This document shows, one piece after another, positions 25,640 through 34,600 of a DNA stretch of 64,000 nt. This stretch comes from a virus. The stretch spans positions 21,906 through 85,905 of the IMG/VR virus record IMGVR_UViG_3300035670_000119. One strand, given 5' to 3'. Within the stretch, counting starts at the first letter, position 1. Each line of letters begins with the position of its first letter. Both the position numbers and the translations under genes were made by a program. The notes beneath the pieces are model-generated. The model was not told the DNA's origin and did not search any database. It saw only the letters and a program-made list of their open reading frames with translations.

Positions 25640-25819
25640 TCAGAAGTTGCTCATCATGCTGGCAAGACCTTGCGCGTAAATATTACGGCGGCCTTCCAGG
25701 GATTCTTGGCGCTTTTGACGACCTTTTGAACCTTCCAGCTTGTCAAGCAAGGTCTGGAATTTATCGATATCAAAGTAATCGTCGGTAGCACTTTGGCCGG
25801 TAGGGACAGAAGCAGTCAT
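25640..25819 (-). CDS. Small late protein, paralogue of the 82-aa neighbour (59 aa)
   Basis: Short protein with N-terminus MTASVPTGQSATDDYFDIDK and a basic C-terminal half (GSKGRQKRQESLEGRRNIYA). The SVPTGQ-x-DD-FD-DK block is shared with the downstream 82-aa protein, so the two arose by tandem duplication with divergent tails. The shared block may be a docking peptide for a virion or packaging partner. An AT-rich late box precedes it. Confidence 0.7.
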   Translation of the reverse strand: MTASVPTGQSATDDYFDIDKFQTLLDKLEGSKGRQKRQESLEGRRNIYAQGLASMMSNF

Positions 25820-25843
25820 GTGAATAACGCATTGGTTATTTAC

Positions 25844-25852
25844 TTATTTTAA
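25844..25852 (-). promoter_or_regulatory. AT-rich late box
   Basis: TTAAAATAA on the leftward strand, 25 nt before the 59-aa gene and the packaging cluster. Confidence 0.5.
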
Positions 25853-25858
25853 ACAATA

Positions 25859-26578
25859 TTATCCAAAAGCGGAAGTAAGTAGACCGTACATTGATCCGGC
25901 AAGTTGCATTTTACCGAGAGCTTTGTCTGCTTCCGTTCGAGTTGTCATGGATTTCAGGCTATATTCACCAGTTGTCTTGGCAACGTCACGTGCTGCTAAT
26001 CCTTCAATATCAGCAACACGTTCAAGACCGGCATTAATAATTGGCTGAAGGTCCAGCTTGCCCTTGGTCTCGATCTCGGCTACCCTTTGCCGCCACTCGG
26101 ATTCCCTGTCGGCAGTATACTTGGTGCCTTCTAAACCAAGCTCTGCAACCCTGTTTTGCGCATTTGCGTAAGCATTTGCAACATTAAGGTCACCTTCGTT
26201 TTCGGCGCGCTGAAGATCTACGTTGGCGTTACCAACATTCTGGAAGAGCGTGTTTAGAGTGTTGGTATCAAACTGAATACCATTGATTGTTGCAGAGGTG
26301 GGATTTGGATTGACATTATTGTTGTTATTGTTAGTGTTGGTATTAGTATTGGTGTTGGTCGGCGGCTGCCAGGTAGACGCATAGTTTTGCGCACTAGAGG
26401 CAACCTTGGCGGAGGGCGCCCTTGTCTCAATCCTTGATACAATTGACGTCGGCGTTAAGCCTGTTTTCTTTTCAATTTGCTTGAGTTCGCCAGCGCCAAT
26501 TTTTTTGCCGTAGTCACTGATGTCAATCTTCTTGCCGGCAATTTTAATTGTATCGTTCTTCTTGTCTTTGTTTGCCAT
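25859..26578 (-). CDS. Putative virion protein with Asn/Thr linker (239 aa)
   Basis: Lys-rich N-terminus (ANKDKKNDTIKIAGKKIDIS), an Asn/Thr low-complexity linker near residues 75-95, then a long helical region (VDLQRAENEGDLNVANAYAN, GLERVADIEGLAARDVAKT) ending in a hydrophobic helix. The long-helix composition resembles internal virion or tail-needle proteins. No family recognised. Confidence 0.66.
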   Translation of the reverse strand: MANKDKKNDTIKIAGKKIDISDYGKKIGAGELKQIEKKTGLTPTSIVSRIETRAPSAKVASSAQNYASTWQPPTNTNTNTNTNNNNNNVNPNPTSATINGIQFDTNTLNTLFQNVGNANVDLQRAENEGDLNVANAYANAQNRVAELGLEGTKYTADRESEWRQRVAEIETKGKLDLQPIINAGLERVADIEGLAARDVAKTTGEYSLKSMTTRTEADKALGKMQLAGSMYGLLTSAFG

Positions 26579-26588
26579 CGTTTTATAC

Positions 26589-27239
26589 CTAAGCGGTGGG
26601 ATAATTCATTTTATAAGGAGTATACAGATTAAGAATTTCTCCTTTCTCGTTTCTTGCTGACGGCCCGAACATGTAGGAAATCATTTCTTGTTGCGGTGTT
26701 GCAACCAGGCGCCTTGCCAGCATATCTTCTTTTACTTTATTAGCAAACGCTTGGGGACTACGGATATTAGCGGCTTTTGCAAGGCCTGCATAACGCTCAG
26801 CGTCTTCAGGACTCAGGTCAAGACCTTGTTGAAAATATAGGTTTTCAATCTCGCTTTGGTAAGCGGGCTTGCTGTAATCAATAGGTTTCTTGAGACTTTT
26901 TGTTAACGCTTTATCAATAAATTTTGAATTGGAATAGAGGTTTTTATATTTATCAAGGAACTCTTCTGCGCCACCTCGGTTGCCAGAAGCTACGTATTGC
27001 CTAAACTCAGATTTAATTCTTTTCTTGGTACTTTTTGGAGGCTTGATCTGGCTGAGTCCGTATTTCCCAAAGGCTACTTCTTGTTCAGTAGGCTCGTAGG
27101 GTGCGGGGCCACCACCTCCAAAACCGCCTGAGAGAAGACCACCAACGCCGCCAATGATGGAGCCAACCGGACCGAAAACAGAGCCGGTTGCCGCCCCTGA
27201 TAGGCCCCCTCCAAACGCACTTCCAATATCAAAAGCCAT
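26589..27239 (-). CDS. Gly-rich putative ejection protein (216 aa)
   Basis: Residues 1-45 are a hydrophobic glycine-rich segment (SAFGGGLSGAATGSVFG, IIGGVGGLLSGGFGGGG) similar to glycine-zipper membrane helices. The rest is helical and charged (RIKSEFRQYVASGNRGGAEE). An AT-rich late box lies 22 nt before ATG. Short glycine-zipper proteins in late clusters are often injected or internal virion proteins; inferred. Confidence 0.68.
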   Translation of the reverse strand: MAFDIGSAFGGGLSGAATGSVFGPVGSIIGGVGGLLSGGFGGGGPAPYEPTEQEVAFGKYGLSQIKPPKSTKKRIKSEFRQYVASGNRGGAEEFLDKYKNLYSNSKFIDKALTKSLKKPIDYSKPAYQSEIENLYFQQGLDLSPEDAERYAGLAKAANIRSPQAFANKVKEDMLARRLVATPQQEMISYMFGPSARNEKGEILNLYTPYKMNYPTA

Positions 27240-27260
27240 TTATCTAATAAACCTATTGCT

Positions 27261-27269
27261 TTATTTTAA
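27261..27269 (-). promoter_or_regulatory. AT-rich late box
   Basis: TTAAAATAA on the leftward strand, 22 nt before the 216-aa gene. Confidence 0.5.
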
Positions 27270-27279
27270 CCGAAAAGAT

Positions 27280-27729
27280 TTATGAGCCAGCGAAGCCACC
27301 AAAAGCAGTACCGCCGTATTTACCGGCAAGGTCATAGAACCTATTCGCCCTATTTGCTTGTGAATAAAAAGGATCGTTTGCTGTGAATTTAGAAGCCCAA
27401 AGAGGGGCTTCTTTTTGATTAAAAATATCAGTATTCAATGCGTGGTATTGACGACCTGTCGCAGCATCACCAAGAACGCCAGCCGCTTGCTGAAATTGGT
27501 TGTAAGACTGATTGGCATTATTCATGCCCACCATGCTTAAACCAAGGTTGGCAATATTAAGTAAACCCCCGAGTTGACCAGTAGAAAATCCTCCACCTGA
27601 CGAAGATCCTGCAGAAGTCGACGGCGCTGGAGTAAAGGAGCCTGGAGGAGCATATTGCTGCCAACCAGATGCTCCAAATCCTGGCGCAGGAATAAATGAA
27701 CCAGGGGGAGCGTACTGTTGCCAACTCAT
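27280..27729 (-). CDS. Late protein with tandem WQQYAPPGSF repeats (149 aa)
   Basis: The N-terminus holds two copies of WQQYAPPGSF-PAP (residues 3-14 and 23-34). A Ser/Gly linker follows, then a globular or helical C-terminus (NANQSYNQFQQAAGVLGDAA). The last residues (YGGTAFGGFAGS) resemble the Gly/Phe-rich ends of other late proteins here. Function unknown. The repeat may be a short linear docking motif. Confidence 0.66.
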   Translation of the reverse strand: MSWQQYAPPGSFIPAPGFGASGWQQYAPPGSFTPAPSTSAGSSSGGGFSTGQLGGLLNIANLGLSMVGMNNANQSYNQFQQAAGVLGDAATGRQYHALNTDIFNQKEAPLWASKFTANDPFYSQANRANRFYDLAGKYGGTAFGGFAGS

Positions 27730-27739
27730 TGTTCTACTC

Positions 27740-28198
27740 TTACAGATTGATGTACTGACGGGAAACCAATGCCGGACGCTCGCGTGCCTGGCCGATTAAG
27801 TTAATTGTAGGCTCCGCAAATGTAAATTTCTGCGCCATAGCCTTCTGCCAATTGCCGGGGAGATCCATAAAGCCTTTGAAGACATGGCCTTGCATAGAAC
27901 GTTGTTGAGCTTTATCAAATAAACGTCCCATTGTCCCCTCGTAAATACGGGAGCGCTCTTCCAAGATTCGCGGATCGTTGTTAATGATGTCTTGAAAGAT
28001 CTGTACTTTCAGGGCACGTGACGTCGGATTGTCATCTTTTCCAGAGCCAAACACGTCCTTGAGATCAATACCAAGACGATTTGCTGCGTCTTTATAGATC
28101 TGCGTGTGATCAAGTGTGCCAGCGAGGGGAGGCTCTGTACCTGCTGCAACAGGCTGGGGAGCAAAACCAAAACCACCAAACAGCTGTCCCAGTCTCAT
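27740..28198 (-). CDS. Unidentified late protein (152 aa)
   Basis: Start fixed by AAGGAGAA seven bases before ATG. The N-terminus is Gly/Phe/Pro-rich (MRLGQLFGGFGFAPQPVAAG). The middle is helical (IYKDAANRLGIDLKDVFG), and the C-terminus has FKGFMDLPGNWQKAMAQKF. No recognised fold. It is in a run of head-to-tail late genes with 10-12 nt gaps. Confidence 0.66.
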   Translation of the reverse strand: MRLGQLFGGFGFAPQPVAAGTEPPLAGTLDHTQIYKDAANRLGIDLKDVFGSGKDDNPTSRALKVQIFQDIINNDPRILEERSRIYEGTMGRLFDKAQQRSMQGHVFKGFMDLPGNWQKAMAQKFTFAEPTINLIGQARERPALVSRQYINL

Positions 28199-28209
28199 TG
28201 TTTTTCTCC

Positions 28210-29250
28210 TTAGAACGTAATGTTGGGAGCAGCAAGAACCCCGTGTTGATAAGGGTTGGCCTGTAAAGCAGTTCGCAAGTTTGCACCAGCTTCTTGTTGA
28301 CTACCAACAGCTAATTTACCTGCAGTTGCAACAGTACCAAGCATTGCATAATTCTGACCCATGGTTGCAATCAAGGCTTGCTGACGCACCAGGTCATTAC
28401 GTTTTGCCTGTTCAACAATTGGGAACTGTCGTTTTAAAACTTCAAGATCTAACTCGGCAGCATCACGACCCAACTGCTTTTGGGTCTGAATATAAAGTTG
28501 TGCTGTCCTTGCATCCATCTTCGAATAAGCCTCGACAAGCTTATCGGTCATACCGATTTGCTCAGCAAGGGAACCCTCGCGACCCGTGATGGGTTGTCCT
28601 TTGCCAATGCCACCTGGCAACTTGCCTTCTGCCTTTGCCGCTTCAGCCATGTCACCAAGTCCTGTACCAGCGGCACTTGCCAGGGCAGGAACAACGTAAC
28701 CAGCTGCTTTCAGTAATGGATTTTGGGAGGCACGCAAACCAGATGTAATGGCGGCAGTGGCACCGCCAGCCGCTAAGCCACCTACCGCACCTGCCGCAGC
28801 GCCAAGAGGACGGCCCTGGATCAATTCGTTAGTTGCGATGCCAAGAGCAGGAAGTGCGACGGTACCTTGAAGCAAACGTCCACGATCAAACAAAGCATTA
28901 CGCACTTGATTAGCTGATTGCCCAAGGCCGCCAGGGCCACCGGGAGTAGCATTGGTCCCTGTAATCGGAACAGTGCCACCACCGCCGCCGCCACCTGTTA
29001 CGCGCCCTTGACCAGTACCTGAACCGCGTCCACCGCCGCCTGTAGTTACATTACCTGCTTCAGGGTAAGCATTACCAGTAATGCGTGGATCAAGGCTGGG
29101 TTGTTGCTCACCAAGTCCAACCGCTTGCGCCATGCCTTGCATCAAGTTTTGGAACGCAGCGCCAATGCCTGTACTTGGTTCTTGATAAAGGCGGGATGCG
29201 CGGCCACGACGAGAAAAAGTCTGTTCGTCGCCCCCTGTAACGCTTGCCAT
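28210..29250 (-). CDS. Gly/Ala-rich putative internal virion protein (346 aa)
   Basis: A disordered Gly/Thr-rich N-terminal third is followed by a hydrophobic Gly/Ala zone (LGAAAGAVGGLAAGGATAAI, about residues 150-175; YVVPALASAAGTGLG). A long charged helix (EAYSKMDARTAQLYIQTQKQ) then forms the C-terminus. The layout repeats in neighbouring late proteins and suggests a family of membrane-penetrating ejection proteins. Inferred from composition only. Confidence 0.68.
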   Translation of the reverse strand: MASVTGGDEQTFSRRGRASRLYQEPSTGIGAAFQNLMQGMAQAVGLGEQQPSLDPRITGNAYPEAGNVTTGGGGRGSGTGQGRVTGGGGGGGTVPITGTNATPGGPGGLGQSANQVRNALFDRGRLLQGTVALPALGIATNELIQGRPLGAAAGAVGGLAAGGATAAITSGLRASQNPLLKAAGYVVPALASAAGTGLGDMAEAAKAEGKLPGGIGKGQPITGREGSLAEQIGMTDKLVEAYSKMDARTAQLYIQTQKQLGRDAAELDLEVLKRQFPIVEQAKRNDLVRQQALIATMGQNYAMLGTVATAGKLAVGSQQEAGANLRTALQANPYQHGVLAAPNITF

Positions 29251-29280
29251 ATTACAGCTATGTTTTATGTGATAATTCTA

Positions 29281-30276
29281 TCACTGCACTTCTTGTTCAT
29301 ATTGTGCAAGTGTTGGTAACTTAGGACGATTGCCTTGTGCAATTAACTCATTAACTGCTGTGCCAAGTACAGCGCCAGCCACTGCACCTACAACTCCGCC
29401 GCCTAATCCCCTTCTAGTGAGGCCCTTGGCAGAAGAAAGACTCGTGGTAACAACATCGTCGGCAATACCAGGGAGGCCCTGCTGGACAACAACAGAACGG
29501 TTTGGATTAGGTGCACGCAACGCAACAGCTGCACCAGCAAGACCCCCAAGAGCTGTTGCAGCAGACGCAATATTGACAGGGTAACCAAGCATGCGAAGCT
29601 CTGGCACACCTTCTAGGTTTTCATTGGTGTATTTAACTAAACCAAGTAAGCCTTTATCTTGGTAATAGTTTTTCATAAAATTGGAGTAGCGTTCAGGAGT
29701 TAAATCCGGGATGTCTTCTTTTGCAGTCTCATATTTTAAAGGTCTGCCTTGACGACTTAAAAAGAAACGTTCAAACAATTCTTGAACTGGTTGTTCAGTT
29801 TGCCTACGATCTTCTGAGCCTTCTTCTGCGTACTGTTGCGCATAGCCCTTGGGCCTGAACATCTCTCCAACATTTGTAATGTCATAGGTACCAGCGAGAG
29901 CTGTGGCCGGTGCAGTAATACCAAGCGCAATAAGACCTGTTTTTGTTTTACCCAACTGTTTATACGCTTCTTCACCTATTGCCGTTTCTAGTGTTCTATC
30001 AACTGCTTTGTCCAGAATTGCTAAAGGGTGGTTATACCGCCAGTAAATGCCGCGTGTGCCGTCATTGGCTATGTCAGTCATCAAGCGTGCGCCAAAAGCA
30101 CCTACAGCTTGAACAGGTGTTTCACTTAAAGATACGCCAAGATTTTTTAATTCTTGGTGGTACTTCCCACGGAGGTTTAGAACACTTGGATAAACCTCTT
30201 CCGCACGACGCGTCGCCTCTGCACTTTTGGCAGCACCTGCACCGAGATTATTTAAGAAGTTTTGAAACTTATTCAT
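29281..30276 (-). CDS. Putative internal virion protein (331 aa)
   Basis: The start is ATG 30276 (MNKFQNFLNNLGAGAAKSAE), one base after the previous stop; an upstream in-frame codon at 30309 lies inside the previous gene. Hydrophobic Gly/Ala segments near residues 120-138 and at the C-terminus (GLGGGVVGAVAGAVLGTAVN) flank a charged middle. It belongs to the same composition class as its neighbours. Confidence 0.68.
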   Translation of the reverse strand: MNKFQNFLNNLGAGAAKSAEATRRAEEVYPSVLNLRGKYHQELKNLGVSLSETPVQAVGAFGARLMTDIANDGTRGIYWRYNHPLAILDKAVDRTLETAIGEEAYKQLGKTKTGLIALGITAPATALAGTYDITNVGEMFRPKGYAQQYAEEGSEDRRQTEQPVQELFERFFLSRQGRPLKYETAKEDIPDLTPERYSNFMKNYYQDKGLLGLVKYTNENLEGVPELRMLGYPVNIASAATALGGLAGAAVALRAPNPNRSVVVQQGLPGIADDVVTTSLSSAKGLTRRGLGGGVVGAVAGAVLGTAVNELIAQGNRPKLPTLAQYEQEVQ

Positions 30277-30277
30277 A

Positions 30278-30868
30278 TCACACACCCACAATGGATGCCA
30301 TGCCCGCACGAATGGCGTTCAAGTCAACTCCGCCAGAATTAAGCAGTTCTTCTCGTGCTGCATAAGACATGGGCAATGTTGACTCAATGCCTTGAGTTTG
30401 GAACATAGTACCGGGGGAGTAGGCATTGCGTACTGCCATACGGTTTGCGTTTACTTGATTTGCTTGTTCAGCAAGTTTTTCATTAAGAAGATCACGTTGT
30501 ATATTTTGTTGTAAAACTTGTTGAGATTGGATAAGATCGGTGGGAAGAGGTTGATTATGTAATAGACTGCCTACGCCCATGCTGGTAAGAAGGCTTGTGC
30601 CAATATTGACCGGTGTCTCTAAACGACTAACAATTGGTTCTGTTCTTTTTACACCGTTCTCTATAACCGTACGTGTCCCTTTGGGTCTAAGCGCACGAAC
30701 GCCAGAAACTGCAGCGCCCGAAGCAAGGGTATCTGCTGCACCATAAAGCATAGCCTCTGGAAGCGGAGTGCCTGTCAGTAATCCATATCCAGTGGTAAGC
30801 AGTCCGCTGCTTAGACCAGGCTTAACAGCGTTTAATAAAGATTGAAAAAGCCTGCCGCTTGCAGCCAT
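30278..30868 (-). CDS. Putative internal virion protein (196 aa)
   Basis: It begins MAASGRLFQSLLNAVKPG and contains moderately hydrophobic segments (LSSGLLTTGYGLLTGTPLP) and a Gln/Asn-rich helix (QQNIQRDLLNEKLAEQANQV). It ends GVDLNAIRAGMASIVGV. It is preceded by a strong AT-rich box (30884-30893) and is coupled tightly to the next gene. No family recognised. Confidence 0.66.
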   Translation of the reverse strand: MAASGRLFQSLLNAVKPGLSSGLLTTGYGLLTGTPLPEAMLYGAADTLASGAAVSGVRALRPKGTRTVIENGVKRTEPIVSRLETPVNIGTSLLTSMGVGSLLHNQPLPTDLIQSQQVLQQNIQRDLLNEKLAEQANQVNANRMAVRNAYSPGTMFQTQGIESTLPMSYAAREELLNSGGVDLNAIRAGMASIVGV

Positions 30869-30883
30869 GATATCTTTTTCTTT

Positions 30884-30893
30884 TTATTATAAA
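30884..30893 (-). promoter_or_regulatory. AT-rich late box (TATAAT form)
   Basis: CATTTATAATAAAAAG on the leftward strand, 15 nt before ATG at 30868. Nearly identical to the box at 15180-15190. Confidence 0.5.
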
Positions 30894-30895
30894 TG

Positions 30896-31435
30896 TTAGG
30901 CATCCTCTGAATCATTACTTAAGAGCTGGGCGACAGACCTCTTGTCTTCCATCTCAGCTTCAACCCTGCGCTCTGCGGTCTCCATGAGATAGCCCCGTGG
31001 ATCAGGGTTAGCAATGCGAGGCATGGGATTGGTAATGCGTTTATCAGGATTAAGGGTAGGACTTAGTTTGTAAGCCTCTACCCAGATATCAGAAAAACCT
31101 GGTTGCTCTTGAGGACGCAAAGCAGTATTGGGACGCCCTTCATCAAAGCTGTAATCTTCTTTGCGTTTAAACCTTCCAAGTCCAGCAAAAACTTCAAACT
31201 CTTCAGGATTGTTGCCAACGAAGTTTAAACCTGGATTTAGTTTTAACTTACGTGTTTGGATGCGACGAAGAATATCTTTGTCCTCGAAGCGACCGTGCAT
31301 CCATGGAGAAACACCAGTGGATGCTTTGGGCGCAAAGAGATCATCGTAGTTTAGTTGTTTCTTTTGGGTGAAAATATCCTGTCCGTAGGAAATATACTTT
31401 GACGGATCGCTGCTAAGCCGATGATCTCTTGCCAT
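30896..31435 (-). CDS. Unidentified late protein (179 aa)
   Basis: Hydrophilic, mixed-charge protein (MARDHRLSSDPSKYISYGQD, KLNPGLNFVGNNPEEFEVFA) with an acidic C-terminus (AEMEDKRSVAQLLSNDSEDA). The ATG shares an A with the stop of the 76-aa gene (TAATG). Function unknown. Confidence 0.66.
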   Translation of the reverse strand: MARDHRLSSDPSKYISYGQDIFTQKKQLNYDDLFAPKASTGVSPWMHGRFEDKDILRRIQTRKLKLNPGLNFVGNNPEEFEVFAGLGRFKRKEDYSFDEGRPNTALRPQEQPGFSDIWVEAYKLSPTLNPDKRITNPMPRIANPDPRGYLMETAERRVEAEMEDKRSVAQLLSNDSEDA

Positions 31436-31665
31436 TATTCCTCAGCTTTCTTGCGGTCTTTTTTCTTCTTTAATCCTACCAAGGTTTGACGCAACCGCGC
31501 TTGTTTTACGGTTTTTTCATCGTACTTTTCAGGATTGGCAAGAACGTTTTCTTGGAGCTGAGCAGAAGTAATACCTTTTTTCTTGGCTTTAGCAGTAAAA
31601 ACACCCTCCTTCATCTCCATGCCTTGAATCCACTTTTTATCCTTCTTTTTCTTTTGTTCAGCCAT
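31435..31665 (-). CDS. Small Lys-rich protein (76 aa)
   Basis: About one third Lys (MAEQKKKKDKKWIQGMEMKE at the start, LKKKKDRKKAEE at the end), with a central helical segment (GITSAQLQENVLANPEKYDE). Two basic tails around a small domain suggest packaged-DNA or RNA contact, or a nucleoid-like role. Sits between the largest virion gene and the 179-aa gene; inferred only. Confidence 0.66.
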   Translation of the reverse strand: MAEQKKKKDKKWIQGMEMKEGVFTAKAKKKGITSAQLQENVLANPEKYDEKTVKQARLRQTLVGLKKKKDRKKAEE

Positions 31666-31667
31666 GA

Positions 31668-34600
31668 TTAGCCTCGTGGGAAGAAGACGTTGCGTTGAAC
31701 CGGGCGATTCGCCTGCGCCATTGGAACCATTTTACCTTGTCTGCGCACCATTCTCTGAGGAGTGGATTGAGAAGCAAGCTGCTGCGCTTCACGTGCCAAT
31801 GCTTTTTCATAGAAGTCCAGGGCACTGTTGGGGGTGTAACCCGAAGCCGGTCTTTCCGTAAGCATACCGGGAATCGAAAGTTGAGGTCCAGTAACACGAC
31901 GTTCGTAACCGGCAATCTCACGGTTGGCACTTGTACCTAAGGTACTAACAGCGGGACCTTGTTGAGGTGGTGGAATAGGACCGTAAGTGCGTTCTCCAGC
32001 AGTGCCCATTGGAATGTTACGTTCACCAGTCTTAACGCCTACTTGAGTTGCTCCAGGTTGTTGACCACGCTTGTAAGCTGCTTGTGCCATAAGTTGATTA
32101 CCGATCTGTTGTAACTGCGATCCAGAAGCACCATAGCGCTCAAGAACTTGAGATTCAGTTAGTGCGCCAAGACCGGCGGGAATAGCTCCTATGCCCTGGC
32201 CAAGCTGTTGCGCACCACGCACCATGCGGCCACCGGGGGTTGCTTCTGCAGCGGCTGCAAGACGATAGCGGTTATATTCTTGAAGCTCAGCGGAAGGAGA
32301 TGTACGCACCGAAAGACGGCTTCCGCCTTGTGGATAATCGCCACTAAGAACATCAGATGCTGGGCCAGCAGCAAAACGAGCAGGTCCTGTAAAGGAAGAC
32401 GTAATTGGTTCTTGTATCAACTCCCCAAACTCGTTGTAATAGAAGCCGGGTTTTGCGGGACGCTGTGTAGGAGATACGTTTGGTTGACCTGTTTGACGAG
32501 AAGACAGGGTTTGATAGGGGCCCGAAACCACCTCACCTTCTCCTTTTAAGGTAATTCCTGTAAGCTCCGCAATGTTTAATGCATCCTGATTCTCTCTCTT
32601 GAGAGTTTCAATTAATTGATTGCGTGGATAAGAGACGGTTTTATCACCCATCTTATAAGTAACTTTGGCCCCAGGGGTGCCAGGGGGATCAGTAGAGACT
32701 TGCGCACCGCTCTTAAGCAAAGTACGCAACTGAGAAGAAACCGCTCCACCCATCGAAGGCTCAAGGCGTGCGTAATACGCCGAACGGACATTCTCTCCAG
32801 TAGCAGATTTTTGCATGATATCCGGAAGAGGTTGACCGGATAGTTGGCGTTCGGGCGATGAAATTTGAGGTTTGGCAGAAGTAATAACACCAGACTCATC
32901 AAAGCCTGGTAGGTATTGAGAAACAAGAGTTTGCGTGCGTTTCGAGATTTCTTCAGGATCTAAACCTTGCTGCTTAAGACTAGATTCAATTGTGTTAGAA
33001 AGTTGACGCTGAGCTTCAATAATATTTGTACGGCGATTTTGTTCATTTTGCACCGCAGATTTGCCTTTAGTTTGTGGTCCAGTGTAAGGAAGTTTTTCTC
33101 CATTCACACCAACCAAGAAACCTTTTTGTTGCGTCTCATAAGACGCCCCAGAAAGCATATTAATAAATTGACGACGGGACTCATCATACTGATCAAAAGG
33201 CCGTTGCGTCATGATTGGTGTATCACCAACCGTATTCTTCAAAAGAACATTAACCTTTCTGTTGATTGTTTCGTAATCATCGCCATGAATATCTTTAATA
33301 CTTTGTACAGCATTTTGAATTGAAGTGAGCGGTGGTACACCGACAAGGGCCGCGGCATAAGGTGAAACTTCAGCATCTAAACGAATGTTGAAATTCACAA
33401 GGCGCGGTTTTGTTTTGCCAGAATCTGGATCTGTTACTAGTTCTACACGTTGAAGAGGAGCATGAACAATTTCAGTAGTTTTAAATTGACCAATAACACC
33501 AGGGGCAATTTCGTTTTCAGTTAAGGCATCTACTGCCATGGGAACGGTGTCAATGATATTCCCTGTTTCAGCCCCTTTATAGCGAATTGGAGATTGACGA
33601 GATTCAGCCGTCAACGAAGAAAGGTTATAAGAAGGAAAACCAACCATTTGACCATTTATCTTGCGCATGGCAGGATAAACTTCTGGCTGGTACACCGGCA
33701 GGTATGCGCGATCTCTTGGTTGTGTAGAACCACTTGGGCGTTCTTTTTCAAAATATTTCTGAAGAGGCCCTGTATATTCTTCTTGTTCACCAAGACGCGC
33801 ACGGGCTTCTTCTCCACGAGCAGGCCGTAATTCAGTGATGTACTGAGGAATATCTCCGACTTCTGATTCGTAAATTTCTTGCAAAGCTTCTGATGTTGCT
33901 TTGTCCCAACCGCCAAACGTTTGTGCACGATTGCGAGAATCACGTTGAGCCTCTGGTAATTGATAATTGAGAAGACCAGCGGCTTTGCGTTTTTCGTAAT
34001 CAGTGATCGTATGTGGAAGCTCTGCCGAACGACGCTCCCAGTAATTCTTCATGGCCTCTGCATAAGCCGGGTTTACCACTTCGCGCATCTCCCCGCGAAT
34101 ACCACTGATGGGCTCATCAAGTAATTCGGTGTAAGGCAATTTACCTTTACGCGACAAAGCTAAAGCCGTAGTACCAGCTTCACCACGGACTCCTTCGCTT
34201 GCTTGTTTTAAACGTTGAAGATTGTAAATAGCACCTTCTTTTTGACCAGGGCTTAACTCAGTATCGTTTAAAACATTTTGGATTTGGCGATCAACCATCT
34301 CAGGATCAATTTGTGCAAATGCCGAGAAAGTTTCACGCATTGGCGAACTTGGTCCCAAGACATTTACTTCTTCTCCTTCGTATACGTTTTTCAGAGAAGA
34401 AGGATAATTAACGATTCCTTCAGGCATCTGCCGTGAAGGCGACAGGCTTGTGCCTTCGTTCCAGGCTCTCTTTGAGAATATAGGCTGTTCAAGCAAAGCC
34501 TGCTCACTTGCCAAGCGGTCTAAAATCTTTTCTTCCCGCAAAGGGCGACGTGCTGCAGGAAGTACGCTAGATGGCGCATAAATACGTTCCTCCTGTGGAA

